Of a stretch of DNA of 64,000 nt, positions 11,153 through 20,565 are shown in pieces. The stretch's first letter is position 1; each line of letters starts with the position of its first letter. The stretch covers positions 156,356,210 to 156,420,209 of the forward strand of contig NC_039359.1 in NCBI RefSeq assembly GCF_003573695.1, in the 5' to 3' direction. Both the position numbers and the translations under genes were made by a program. The notes below the pieces were generated by a model that did no database searches, was not told the origin of the DNA, and saw only the letters and a list, made by a program, of their open reading frames with translations. Source of the stretch: Papaver somniferum (taxonomy: Eukaryota > Streptophyta > Magnoliopsida > Ranunculales > Papaveraceae).

Positions 11153-12492
11153 ATGCCTCGAGTGTTTTGCAATGAGGAAGGTATTGTTGAGGAAACTCCT
11201 GAGATACTGGAGGAGCGTACCTTGAGTTGGTACAATCCCAACTATCCCATCTCGAGTTTGCCATATGGTATTGCCTTACCGAATGGTCGAGAGGCAATTA
11301 AATATACTCGTAATTTCAATTGGCATCTGGTCAATTTGCGCTACAATCGAAGAGTGAAATGGAGTAGCAGTATGATCAAATCCCTCCATGCCAGGGGTAT
11401 ATGGTGTTGCGACCAAGGTTTAACTTCCCATATCCAAATCAGGTAATTGATATTCTTATTAATGCAATTGCATATCAATACTCCTTGATAATGTTCCTTG
11501 AAGGATTTAACCAATTGAAATGTTTGCAGGTGAATACAAGAGACAGAGAAGCCATACCAGGAGGTTTCCAGACTAGTATTTACGAAGATGGTGAATCTAG
11601 TAGGAGAGATGGAGGGGAGAGGGTAGTTTTCCACAACAGTGTGCATGAAGTTGGTAGTAGTAGTGGTACCCAAAATGAAGAGGAAACAACCCCTGCTGCT
11701 GATGGTCAGGATGAAGAGAGACCTCTACCAGATCCAATCGCAGTTATTCGTGAGCCAGGAAAAGCTTGGAGTTTTAATGATGGTTGGGTGGTGTATGCAA
11801 CTCATCCACGACTTGGCCAGTATGTAGTGAATGAGGGAGTAGTGCTTGTTGGGGACCGATATGTTATTACTGGTGGGGTTCGTCAAGGTTTTTTTGTTGA
11901 TGTGATGCCTGCACCAGAAGTAGAAGTCAGAAGCAGAAGTCATAAGCAAAACTATGTGGTAAGCGTGAAGTGGGGATTTCATCATGTTAACAAATGTCTC
12001 CTATGTGGTAATGCCGAGGAAAATATTAAACATTTGTGGTTCGATTGTTTTTTTTTTTCAAAAAGGATTTGGTTTGCAGCGGTTCCATATCATGGTATGG
12101 CCATCCATAGTCCTCAACCTGATGCAGGTATGGTTTTCACTCAAATATTCTGAAAATGATAAACAAGTATGGTCTCTGGTTCCTTCTGCTGCATTATTGT
12201 CCATTTGGAATGAAAGAAACTTAAGAACATTTGAAGAAAAAATGACGAAGGTTGATCAGGTGTGTCAAAATGCAAGGGCCTTACTTATTTCGTGGGCTTC
12301 CATTTTCAAATCTAATCTAAGAGGGAACCTAAATTACTTAGTTTTCAACTGGATGTAATTTTTACTTAATTTTGTTTCTTTATTTTTCTGCTTCTTACTA
12401 CTTGTGAGATGCTAGTATGTACATTCTTTTCTCCTCTAATAAAATCTCTTCTTTATCAAAAAAAAAAAAATCAAAACTATTTTGCTTCATAA
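11153..12492 (+). pseudogene. unrecognised two-exon gene, interrupted by a LINE
   Basis: An ATG at 11153 opens a frame with SWYNPNYPISSLPYGIALP and, after a likely one-base shift near 11395, FNFPYPNQ up to a donor at 11442. An intron of about 88 bp (GTAATTG...TTTGCAG) joins VNTRDREAIPGG in frame. The second exon is rich in E/S/D, then has a G/V-rich region (YVVNEGVVLVGDRYVITGG). A LINE (11956-12471) splits the last codons: removing it and one target-site copy restores tat-ttt-gct-tca-taa, ending at 12492. I do not recognise the family; about 230 residues are implied. The frameshift in exon 1 suggests decay, though a sequencing error would look the same. Confidence 0.5.
11956..12471 (+). mobile_element. 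5'-truncated LINE with target-site duplication
   Basis: The 3' end of an L1-type LINE: a reverse-transcriptase zinc-binding segment (CLLCGNAEENIKHLWFDC, from about 11995) followed, after a frameshift, by the typical C-terminal SIWNERNLRTFEEK and a stop at 12358, then a 3' UTR with AATAAA and an A-run at 12458-12470. The 9-bp duplication CAAAACTAT occurs at 11947-11955 and 12472-12480. The 5' end is lost, as is usual after incomplete reverse transcription. Confidence 0.85.
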
Positions 12493-12753
12493 AAAACTGA
12501 CTTTTTTGTTTCTAGAAGTCGTTCTGAAATATTATTTCCAAACTGACTTCTCCTGGTTATTGATTGTGACTAGCACTCGGAAGTTGTAGGGGTTCAGTAG
12601 CGGCGACAACGATTAAGGTATCTCCCAAGCTTTTCGGCTAAAAATTGGCCATCCAAATTATATATCTGCACTGTAGAAGAATGCTACCACCATATTTGTT
12701 TCGGTCTGACTCATGATTCATATCTGACTTGGCATTTGACTCGGGATGTCAGA

Positions 12754-12866
12754 TTTTTTTTTTCTGATAGATCTGACTCGGGGCATACATGTGATTCAGA
12801 GTTATTTTCTTTTTTTTTTCCTGATAAGTCTGACTCAGGTCATACATGTGATTCACGACTATTTTA
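12754..12866. repeat. two-copy tandem repeat of about 56 bp
   Basis: Two adjacent units each contain a T-run, then CTGATA(G/A)(A/G)TCTGACTC and CATACATGTGATTCA. The surrounding 12590-13020 also carries scattered GACTC motifs and no gene. Confidence 0.65.
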
Positions 12867-13077
12867 GTTAGGTGTTATCATTTTGTATTTGATTCGCTGG
12901 CCACATGTCTGACTGGAATCAAAAAAAAATTTGTAACTCAGACTATTCTATAGCTTTTGAGTCAGATCCAGATGAGCCAGTTCCAGGTGAGTCAGTTGAT
13001 TCAGAAAAAAAAAACACAAACTCTCTCGTTCAAATTTTTATCAGACGTTCCCTAATGGACGAATGAATAATAAGTGT

Positions 13078-13210
13078 ATTGGTCAGTCAACAAGTGATCT
13101 GGTGGTTGGCATGCTCCCTCCCACTGCGGAGGTAGGGGTTCGAACCCTGTAACTGCTGAAATCCGTAGTGTAGGGACCATTAGTCTAGGGCATCAAAAAT
13201 AAAAATAAAT
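13078..13210 (+). mobile_element. tRNA-derived SINE
   Basis: About 133 bp with an A-box-like TGGTTGGCATG (near 13112) and a perfect B-box GGTTCGAACCC (near 13137), the internal RNA polymerase III promoter of tRNA-related SINEs. It ends in an A/T-rich tail (AAAAATAAAAATAAAT). Flanking direct repeats AATAATAAG(T/C)GT lie at 13066-13077 and 13211-13222. It does not fold as a complete tRNA gene. Confidence 0.75.
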
Positions 13211-13581
13211 AATAATAAGCGTGCTAGCAAAAATGGTATATAAGATAGTGTAATACGAGTCGGAGACAATGCTACTTCTTTTCTTACCTAGCTAAATTGG
13301 GGCCTATGCCACTTAATTGGGGCCTATAGCTACATGAAAAAATAGGGTCACTGACAAGTAATTTCTAGAACCCCTTAACCACTATTTTTATTAATATCTA
13401 ATATACCCTTATTAAATTAGTGATTATTAATTAAGTTAGTATTAGTTAAATTAATTAGTGGTTGAGTTTGATTATAGTGTTAGGATTAGAGTAGAAATTC
13501 ATTTCCTCTTTTAAGGTTTGGAGGGAAAGAAGAAAAAGAGGGAAAAAGAAAAAGTTAGGGTTTGTGATTTTTGTTAGCAAA

Positions 13582-14735
13582 ATGAAACTTTATAGTGATG
13601 ATGAAGACTCTAGTAGTGATGAAGAAGTGGGTACATCAGATTATCATGATTTCGATCCTACCGAATCGGATATTTTGTTGAAAGAAGAAGAGGATGTCAA
13701 CCAAAGAATGCTTGAGGATATTATTCAAGCACAAGAACAAATTCGTCGAGAAGAAGAAGGTGATAATGCTTCTAATAAACAGGTATGAGTTGTAACGATC
13801 TACAAACATGCATTTGCACGTCTCGATCGCCCAAAAAGGATAAAAAATTCAAGATAGTTTTCCAGAATCGGTTTATTCGATAACACCACATAAACTGATT
13901 CTGTGTAAAATCCCCAAATTGGGTATCATAATCGGTTTTTGTTAATCACCATATAAACCGATTGTAGTAAATTTCTGGGGAGTTGGGTACGTGACCAAAA
14001 TCAGTTTATGTTGGTGATGTGCATATTCCGATTCCTTAACTTGAATAATCACGTAAGTGGACAGTCGGTTTATTTTCGTGTATATGTAATCTGATTCTTA
14101 AAGTTCCAGGAGAAATGTGAACAACAATCGGATTATATGACACGAGACGTGAACCGATTGTGGACTTTGAAATTCTTTAGACAAATCTTTAATCGGTCTT
14201 TATAGTTGCACATATAAACCGATTGTGGAAAATCGGTTTAATCGACTGTAACATATAAACCGATTTTGAATCATCAACTTGTTGATATTTGTTGTAGATT
14301 GTTGCGGCGTTCGACGAAGATCAGCCCAAACCCGTAGATGTTGATACCTCTGCCCACTATTTCACCGATTTGGAATGGGTAGATAGAAACGATGCAAAGC
14401 AATGGTTTATAGACAAATGAATAGAGATCAAATGCGCTTTAGTTTTAGGCCGTCATTCAAGTCAAGATCGTTTTTAAATTGTTTGTGAGAGAGGTGGAAA
14501 GCAAGAAAGTCACTGGGCAAAGGAAAGACTGTACGTGAAGAAGAAGACAAGGGAATACATTACTAAATCAAAGAAGTATGGTTCCCCGTTTAAGATTATA
14601 GTTAATAGATCCAAGAGACCCGATGGTAGTAAGGTATACAAGTTCTCTAAAGTGATGAATGGTTGTCACAATCATGATGATCCAGAATCTCTTGTTGGAC
14701 ACTCGGCCGTTTGTGGAAACAATCTCAATGGTTAG
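13582..14735 (+). pseudogene. FAR1/MULE-like N-terminal DNA-binding protein, broken
   Basis: Exon 1 (13582-13782) encodes an acidic leader (DDEDSSSDEE). A donor AAACAG/GTATGA and an acceptor TTGTAG at 14297 join it in frame to exon 2, which reads through an aromatic/acidic block (DLEWVDRNDAKQWF) to the FAR1-type domain: VCERGGKQ, then KKYGSPFKIIV and the C-terminal CHNHD. In FAR1-related and MULE proteins this WRKY-GCM1-like zinc fold binds transposon ends or promoters. The first Cys of the usual CPFK is Ser here. In-frame stops after WFIDK (about 14418) and before IVCERGG, and an early end at 14735 with no transposase domain, mark it as a relic. The host element carries it between two palindrome arrays. 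Confidence 0.65.
13862..14273. repeat. array of seven AATCGG/CCGATT palindromes, intronic
   Basis: Seven spaced units, each about 35 bp, of the form AATCGGTTTAT, a variable core of 10-14 bp, then ATAAACCGATT. They recur every 50-70 bp and fill the intron of the FAR1-like ORF. Cores differ, arms are conserved. Confidence 0.8.
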
Positions 14736-14887
14736 GCGATCAACACAGATACACAATGAGGAAGCAAGTATTAAAATGAAGAAGCTTATATTTTGTCGTT
14801 TTCTTATATTGTATTTTGCAAACTTGAACCAAGCTTAATGAATGAAAGCGGTTTTGTTTTTTTGGGAAACTTGGAATCATGAAATTT

Positions 14888-15212
14888 GTTCCAGAATCGG
14901 ACTTTAAGTTTATTTATAAAGTCCGATTCTTAAAGTAGTTTGTTGCATCTTTTCAGAATCGGTTTATATGGAGTATAATGTAATCCGATAATTGGATACA
15001 GAGATTTTTAACTAAACAATCAGATTACATATGGTCCAAAATGATCCGAACATGAATCAAGAATCGGTTGATTTGTGTATTAACGTAATCCGATTATAGT
15101 TGATGTTCATCACATCAACTCAGAACCGGGGTATGTAGGTTCACAGTAAAATCCGATTAGCTTCAAAATCGGATTACTATGGTTTATATATAAAATGATT
15201 TTGGGTGATTTT
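14888..15212. repeat. array of six AATCGG/CCGATT palindromes, downstream
   Basis: The same palindrome family as in the intron resumes after the ORF, with six units (for example near 14893, 14956, 15017, 15062, 15122 and 15166). Some arms are AATCGGA or AATCAGA, so this half is more diverged. Confidence 0.75.
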
Positions 15213-15751
15213 CAGATACCTTGATGAGCGAATTTCAAAGTTTTAGAGGTAAATCATTGTGGAGTATCTGTTAGAAGGAAGGGGTTAAAGGGATTTAACT
15301 CAATCACTTGAATTGTCTGTTTTTGGGGGTTTTTTTTTTGTAAACCAAAAGGAAATTGGATTATAATTGTTGTTTGTGATTGATTAGGATTTAATTTTAA
15401 TTTTAATGGAAGTTGAGTTTTGATTAATAATTTTTGTATTTGTTAATTAAGTTATGATTTTGTATTTGTATTTGTGTTAGAATAATTAAAGTTTTTTTAA
15501 GGTTAATCTAGTAATTTTACAATCTTTAGACATCCCTTATCATTTTCAATTGGGTGGATGAAGTAATCCATAGGCCCTAATTAAGTGGCATAGGCCCCAA
15601 TTTTGCCAGGTTTTCTTATCGCTGAAGCTCGTGCACAAAGAAATTCAGTTTCAATTTTTGCAATTGGTCCTGGGCCAATGTATCTTCTCCTGGGCCAACT
15701 TTAACTTTTGCAACTGGTCCTGCACATGAAAAGAATTCAGTTTCACCACAG

Positions 15752-16643
15752 TAGGGGTGTGTAACGGACGGACGGATGCGGTTTAGGAGTCACCCGCGTC
15801 CAAACCGTCAAAATTGGGGATTTGAAAAATCCAACCGTGTCCAGCCCAATCACCCGCGGCTTTGACATCCGAGGATCAATGGGTGCTACGGACCGGATGC
15901 GAATTAACCGCGGATTTAGTAAAAAAAAAAAAAACTAATTCTACGTAAGCCCAATTTTCATCAGGAGGTTAAGGCAAAGAGTACAAAGGAAAGGAGAGGT
16001 TGCGATTTTTAGTTACAGGTTTCACTAATATCAATATGGAAAAAAATATAAAACAGATTCATTCATTGTTCAAACTTTACAGTGCCCTACAAAAAGTTTA
16101 TCTTCAGGCTAGTAGACAAGCTTAACTTAATTCCCCCGAACTTCCTACCATCAAGTGCAAGCTTTGCCTTGACAGAACTTGTGGTGTCCACGTATTTTAG
16201 GAATACCAGAAGTAATTAATAGAACGACACAAAACTTATCAGCATCCACTGTTCAGAACTTAACAAATAATGAAATTATAAGTAGCTTCACTGATCGAAA
16301 ATGTTACAGCACAATATGAAGGAAAGCACCACAATAAATTACGTCAATACCTCAAGAAGAAAATAAGAGATGTTAACGTTTGAAGAAAACTACCAGAATA
16401 CTAAATTGGAGTGGTTCTTGTTAAGTATTTCCCTCTGTTTCTTCATTTCTCTTCATTGGTAAAGCAGCTAAGGTGCGCGTGGATCCGCGGATTTTAAAGT
16501 TCAACCTAACCAAACCGCTAAATGTGCGGATTTGAAAATTTCATCCGTGTCCGGTCCATTGATCTTGCGGATTGGGTTTCACCCGCGATTTTGCGGACGG
16601 ATACGGATGAAATCCGCGGTTCCGGACTTTTTGCTCACCCCTA
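15752..16643. mobile_element. non-autonomous hAT element
   Basis: About 892 bp bounded TAGGGGTG...CACCCCTA, the common plant hAT terminus. Subterminal regions at both ends are dense in CGGATGCGG / CCGCGGATTT and CACCCGCG motifs. Flanks CACCACAG and ACCACAAG look like an 8-bp target duplication with one indel. No transposase is present. Confidence 0.8.
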
Positions 16644-17880
16644 ACCACAAGGTTTCTCACCGTTCTCCTACGAACCCTCCCCCACCCCCCCTCCCGAACC
16701 GACTCCGCAAACATCACCTTCATCTCTGGATGTCCCATTTGCTCAGATTCTGTCCTTATCTTTAGACCCGAACCTCAGAAACCACAATCCCAATTAATTC
16801 CCACTCGCACTATGAATTTCAGTCCAGTTAGCCAATGTACATCACTCAGTTCAGTCAGATGAGGTGCTTCTTCTCCTTTCACTACTCTCACACTATTTGA
16901 TAGAGATTAACCTCTACCTATGAAGGGGACAATATGAACCAACACTGACGCTAAAACAACACCATTAGATAAAACGTTTGCAAACTGCAACTTACTTCCA
17001 AACAGACCTAGAAAAACATATAAAATATGCATTTCAAGATAAAAGATGAGTCACTCGTAAACATGCACTGGAATAAGAATTCAAATCATGCATACCTGGT
17101 AATACTGATAGGAATCCCAGCAGCAGGAACTTTTCCTTTTGTCATATATCTTCTTTGGTTATTCCTACCCTCAAATTTTGGCCGACCGTAACTTCATCTG
17201 GATGATTTGGCTGCTACACTGTCCTGAATCCAAATCAAACAAGAGAGACTGTAAATCAATGTGTATAATCAGACTGATCAGGATATGACAAGCATTTTAA
17301 GGAAATTAGACAGACACAAGGATTTTAGATGATAATTAAACAGGAGTATACATACACCATTTGCCACAGGTAACAACTAACAAACTGAATAAGCACATCC
17401 CAACATAGAACAAGAAGAAACATATATATTTTCTGAAAAGGGATGATCCGGCAGCAGTTTTGCATTTCGAATTCAAAACATTTACATAAACCATAATTTA
17501 ACTTCACATCATAAGCTTACTGTTAACATCCCATGGTTCATCTCTTTAACCTCGATGGGCATTTTTTTCATTCTCATCATCCAATGTCTTTGAACGTTCA
17601 TAAAAAGATTCACTAATATCAGACGCCGTGAAACGAATAAATTAATCCTTTTCTTCATCGAGAATTTCAATATCAGATTGCAATTTGTACTTCTCCATAA
17701 TCATTTTGCATCATCTCCTTTTTGTTGGTGAGTTGAAAATCAATTTCAAGCTTATCCTTCTCGTTGTTCAAAGATGCAGGAGGAAAACTAAATCTTATTC
17801 TTAAGAATATCAATGCATGGTAAATGTTGTCTGAACAGAACACACACAAAATAAATCAACAACTTGAAACCGAAATGTTC
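16644..17880. other. no confident gene; one possible minus-strand exon
   Basis: This is non-coding AT-rich DNA. On the minus strand, 17220-17098 could be an exon: it ends TTACCAG before GTATGC. It translates to a short basic segment with one stop, so I do not call it. It could be a downstream exon of the TAS3 transcript, which I cannot test here. Confidence 0.3.
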
Positions 17881-17992
17881 ATTTCACTTAAAATCTTGAC
17901 AGTACAGAGGATACAATTGTTATTACAAGAAACAAGAAAAATAGTTACATACTACCAAAGTTAGTTGAAGAAAGAGATGAGGGGGAATCGTA

Positions 17993-18013
17993 AAGCTCAG
18001 GAGGGATAGACAG
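17993..18013 (-). promoter_or_regulatory. 3' (cleavable) miR390 target site
   Basis: The complement of miR390 over its positions 1-17 without mismatch; the last four positions (miR390 18-21) do not pair. Pairing through the centre permits slicing between 18002 and 18003. Confidence 0.85.
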
Positions 18014-18107
18014 GAGATAGAAACTACTACAAAGAGAAAACTAGAAACTTCAAGTCGAAGTTGTTTGAAGGGTGTAGACAGCGGCCACATTCTGAAATTT
18101 TAGATTT

Positions 18108-18128
18108 TCGGACTTGCAAGGTCAAGAA
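18108..18128 (-). ncRNA. tasiR-ARF, phase position 6
   Basis: Minus-strand 21-mer beginning TTCTTGACCTTGCAAGTCC. It matches the first 12 bases of the canonical tasiR-ARF exactly, and 17 of 21 overall. Base 13 is C rather than U, which would pair with the G of the ARF target motif CTTGCAAGGTCAAGAA instead of wobbling. Confidence 0.85.
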
Positions 18129-18166
18129 AACTCCTTTTCTCGTTACAAAAGTAGTAGATCATATAA

Positions 18167-18187
18167 AAGCTCAGTTAAGATATCGCC
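18167..18187 (-). promoter_or_regulatory. 5' (non-cleaved) miR390 target site
   Basis: The plus strand here reads AAGCTCAG then TTAA then GATA, T, CGCC. Compared with miR390, only positions 9-12 and 17 differ. Central mismatches block slicing. Confidence 0.85.
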
Positions 18188-18421
18188 ATATTATTACTTA
18201 TACAAAAACACTATACTTCATCATCATCTTCATCCTGCTAGATATCATTTTCCAAAACATGCGAACCATCATCACCAACTGATACACAAAATTGCAGCAA
18301 GGGAAAAGAGATATTAGGGTTGATAATGATGAAGCTGCTGCTTGAAGCAGAATACTGGAGTCATTAAAGGAAAGAAGAGTAAGGTTGTGTTGGTGGTTGA
18401 TATGATAAGGTGGTGTGGTGA

Positions 18422-18428
18422 ATTTATA
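18422..18428 (-). promoter_or_regulatory. candidate TATA box of the TAS3 gene
   Basis: TATAAAT on the minus strand, about 235 bp upstream of the 5' miR390 site, so transcription would start near 18395. The assignment rests on position and sequence only. Confidence 0.4.
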
Positions 18429-18429
18429 T

Positions 18430-20560
18430 CAGAGTTTGTGTCAACATAAAACAGTAAAATAAGATACAGAGGATAATAAATAAATTGACTGTTTAAATTA
18501 AATTAAAAAAATTGACTGTTTCTAGGATTGATAGGTCATTCTCAGAAAAGAGATCTTTTATGATTTATGGCAGGGGGGACAGAATGGAGAAATCAGAATC
18601 ATGCCAAAGGCAAAATTTTGAAGAACTGTCTTTCTCATCATCAACATGCATGGGTCAAGCCTGGAAAATCAGAAGTCACGTGCATGCCTTTTCTACCCCC
18701 AACCCGCTTGGTAAATTTTCATTTCAAACTGTGGCACATGACATTACTTGCACAGACAAGCAATCTTAATTAATACGCTCGTTCTTGTCAGACAATCCTT
18801 TGCTTAAGTTGATACGATAAGCAAAAATTAAACCAGCAATAACATAGTAGAATAGGGAAGAAGTGACTACACCAAGTGTGATAGGCACAATAGTAGAGGA
18901 AGTGACAACACACATCTACAGCAACTGTGTGATCTTCGTATTGCATGCTTTTAAAAATACAGTCTCATCTTGGGAAGCGCTCGGCTGTAGATCAGAGATA
19001 TGTAAATTAAAGTCACTTTGGTGCCGCTAAGTATGATGTTATTCGTTGGGGACAATCAACCTTCTTTGCACACCCACGATGGAAAAGAGAAAAATGGAAA
19101 TGGAAAAGGGCATGATTTTGGCATGAATAGTATGTCGTCCACCATGAAGGCACTTGAGTACTTTCAAATTAGTCAAATGCAATAAAAATCACCGATCTCT
19201 GTACGTATCACAGAAAGAAAAAAAAATTGGAAGAAGATCGAAATGAAAAGTTGACATTCAAATTAAAAATAGTAAAAAATAAGTAGTGATGAGAACTTTT
19301 ATTACAACTTTGACCAATGGAACACCCACTTGTCTGTGATATCATGAGTATGTATAATGCATTCGCAAATAAGTTACTGCTGCAACAACCATCTTCACTT
19401 CTTCAGATCTCTCTCTAAAATATTATTACTGCCTGTCTCTTATGTCATCTAGTATATGAAAGCGAAGAGAGAAGTAAACAGAAACCAAAGACTGAAGCTA
19501 TTATAGGCATACTCACAAATGCTTTCAACTTTGTTGACTCTTCTTTTTGTCTCTCTTACTTTCATTCACTCTGCAACAGTTTCATACAAATAGAACAAAC
19601 CCTAATACCTATGTTTTATGAGTATTTAAGCTGTTATAAATAGAGGACAGAGGTCAGAGGATGATGCATTTCAGAAGAAAGAAAGGGTGACAGATAAAAG
19701 ATTGATAGGGCATTGTGAGGTCGACCTCACTATCAGTTTTGGATACATTGATAGTTGATTTTAATGCTTCTTGCCAGAAAGAAGATGGGGGAGACTGGAG
19801 AGAGAGATAGAGATTTTTTTTTGTGGTGACATTTTAAGAGTCTGTTCTGTCATCCCATCATGATGTGTTCAAATGGTCCTGGAGTATTCACTTTTGATTG
19901 ACTTCGGTTTTGTTTTATGCTGACCCAGCGATTGCATCTGAAAATAAAATGTTAAAATGGTTAATCCTTGATCGATGGGCATACAACTGGGCAAGTCCAG
20001 TCGAGCCTGGTTAAAAACCAGGCATGTTTTTTTCATTTATTAGGGTCCTAGGCATAATGAAATTCACTATGATTAAAACAGACAGTTTGAGAAACAGTAT
20101 CAGTGTATCTCGGAAGGATGTTCTAGGAATCTGTCAAAAATCATCTACAAGATCCATCCACCCAACAGACTGTGATAAATGGGTTAGTTGAACTCGGGAA
20201 AATAAGAAATCATCGATATAATCTCTCTTTCATTATTGTATAGATTGCATTTGGTAACAATATACCACTGTTGGAATTTATCCAAACAGCATAACAAAAA
20301 TTAGCTGCAAAACTTCTTCCGTACTTGACTAATCTGACTATCCTGAGAGGGTTTGTTTTAACCTCTTCTCTTACTTGTATTGGTTACTGTATATCACATG
20401 GTGACCACTTGCAATTTTATCTTTGCAGGTGAGAAATGAGAAGCTAACCTAAATCTTACATTTATAGAGCAGCGGAGACACGGCCATGGAATAATCTGAC
20501 ATTCCAATATTGCTAAATTTCTGGTGATCTCAAAAAATAAGTATTGATGATCACATGAAA
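18430..20560. other. no gene seen; upstream region of TAS3
   Basis: AT-rich non-coding sequence. It contains a perfect 16-bp palindrome GTGAGGTCGACCTCAC near 19715. Short frames at 18512-18773 lack domains. Part of it is presumably the TAS3 promoter. Confidence 0.5.
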
Positions 20561-20565
20561 TTTTG

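Larger units (their letters stand above)
13294..15603 (+). mobile_element. non-autonomous Mutator-like element with FAR1-like ORF
   Basis: A 2310-bp element with long terminal inverted repeats: AAATTGGGGCCTATGCCACT at 13294 and its inverse ending at 15603 agree over about 34 bases with one or two differences. The TIR itself contains a direct duplication (ATTGGGGCCTAT twice, 18 bp apart). It encodes an N-terminal FAR1/MULE-type DNA-binding segment but no catalytic transposase domain. A 9-bp target duplication is not clear (5 of 9 match), so the copy is old or the ends are a few bases off. Confidence 0.75.
17993..18187 (-). ncRNA. TAS3: TAS3 trans-acting siRNA precursor (core)
   Basis: The minus-strand transcript would carry, in order: a 5' miR390 site (18187-18167), a tasiR-ARF-like 21-mer (18128-18108) and a 3' miR390 site (18013-17993). 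The 5' site pairs with miR390 positions 1-8, 13-16 and 18-21 but mismatches at 9-12, as expected of the bound but uncleaved site that recruits AGO7. The 3' site has a 17-nt perfect match, CTATCCCTCCTGAGCTT. Cleavage opposite miR390 nt 10/11 would leave an end at 18003; counting 21-nt steps upstream puts the sixth siRNA at exactly 18108-18128. That siRNA starts TTCTTGACCTTGCAAG, as in tasiR-ARF, which represses ARF2/3/4 in leaf polarity and phase change. Only one tasiR-ARF is present, as in the short TAS3 type. There is no protein product. Confidence 0.9.

Noticed and set aside
13093..13170. A tRNA gene
   Set aside because: A- and B-box-like motifs exist, but the sequence does not form a full cloverleaf and is followed by an A-rich tail between direct repeats; it is a SINE.
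13862..14273. CRISPR-like repeat array
   Set aside because: Units are palindromes with variable cores rather than direct repeats with unique spacers, in plant DNA and inside a MULE intron.
17993..18013. A plus-strand MIR390 gene (the plus strand shows 17 nt of miR390)
   Set aside because: No complementary star arm lies within 200 bp on either side. The opposite-strand TAS3 reading explains this site and two further signals.
19715..19730. Perfect palindrome GTGAGGTCGACCTCAC as an operator or miRNA hairpin
   Set aside because: Single occurrence, no loop, and no match to a known miRNA.
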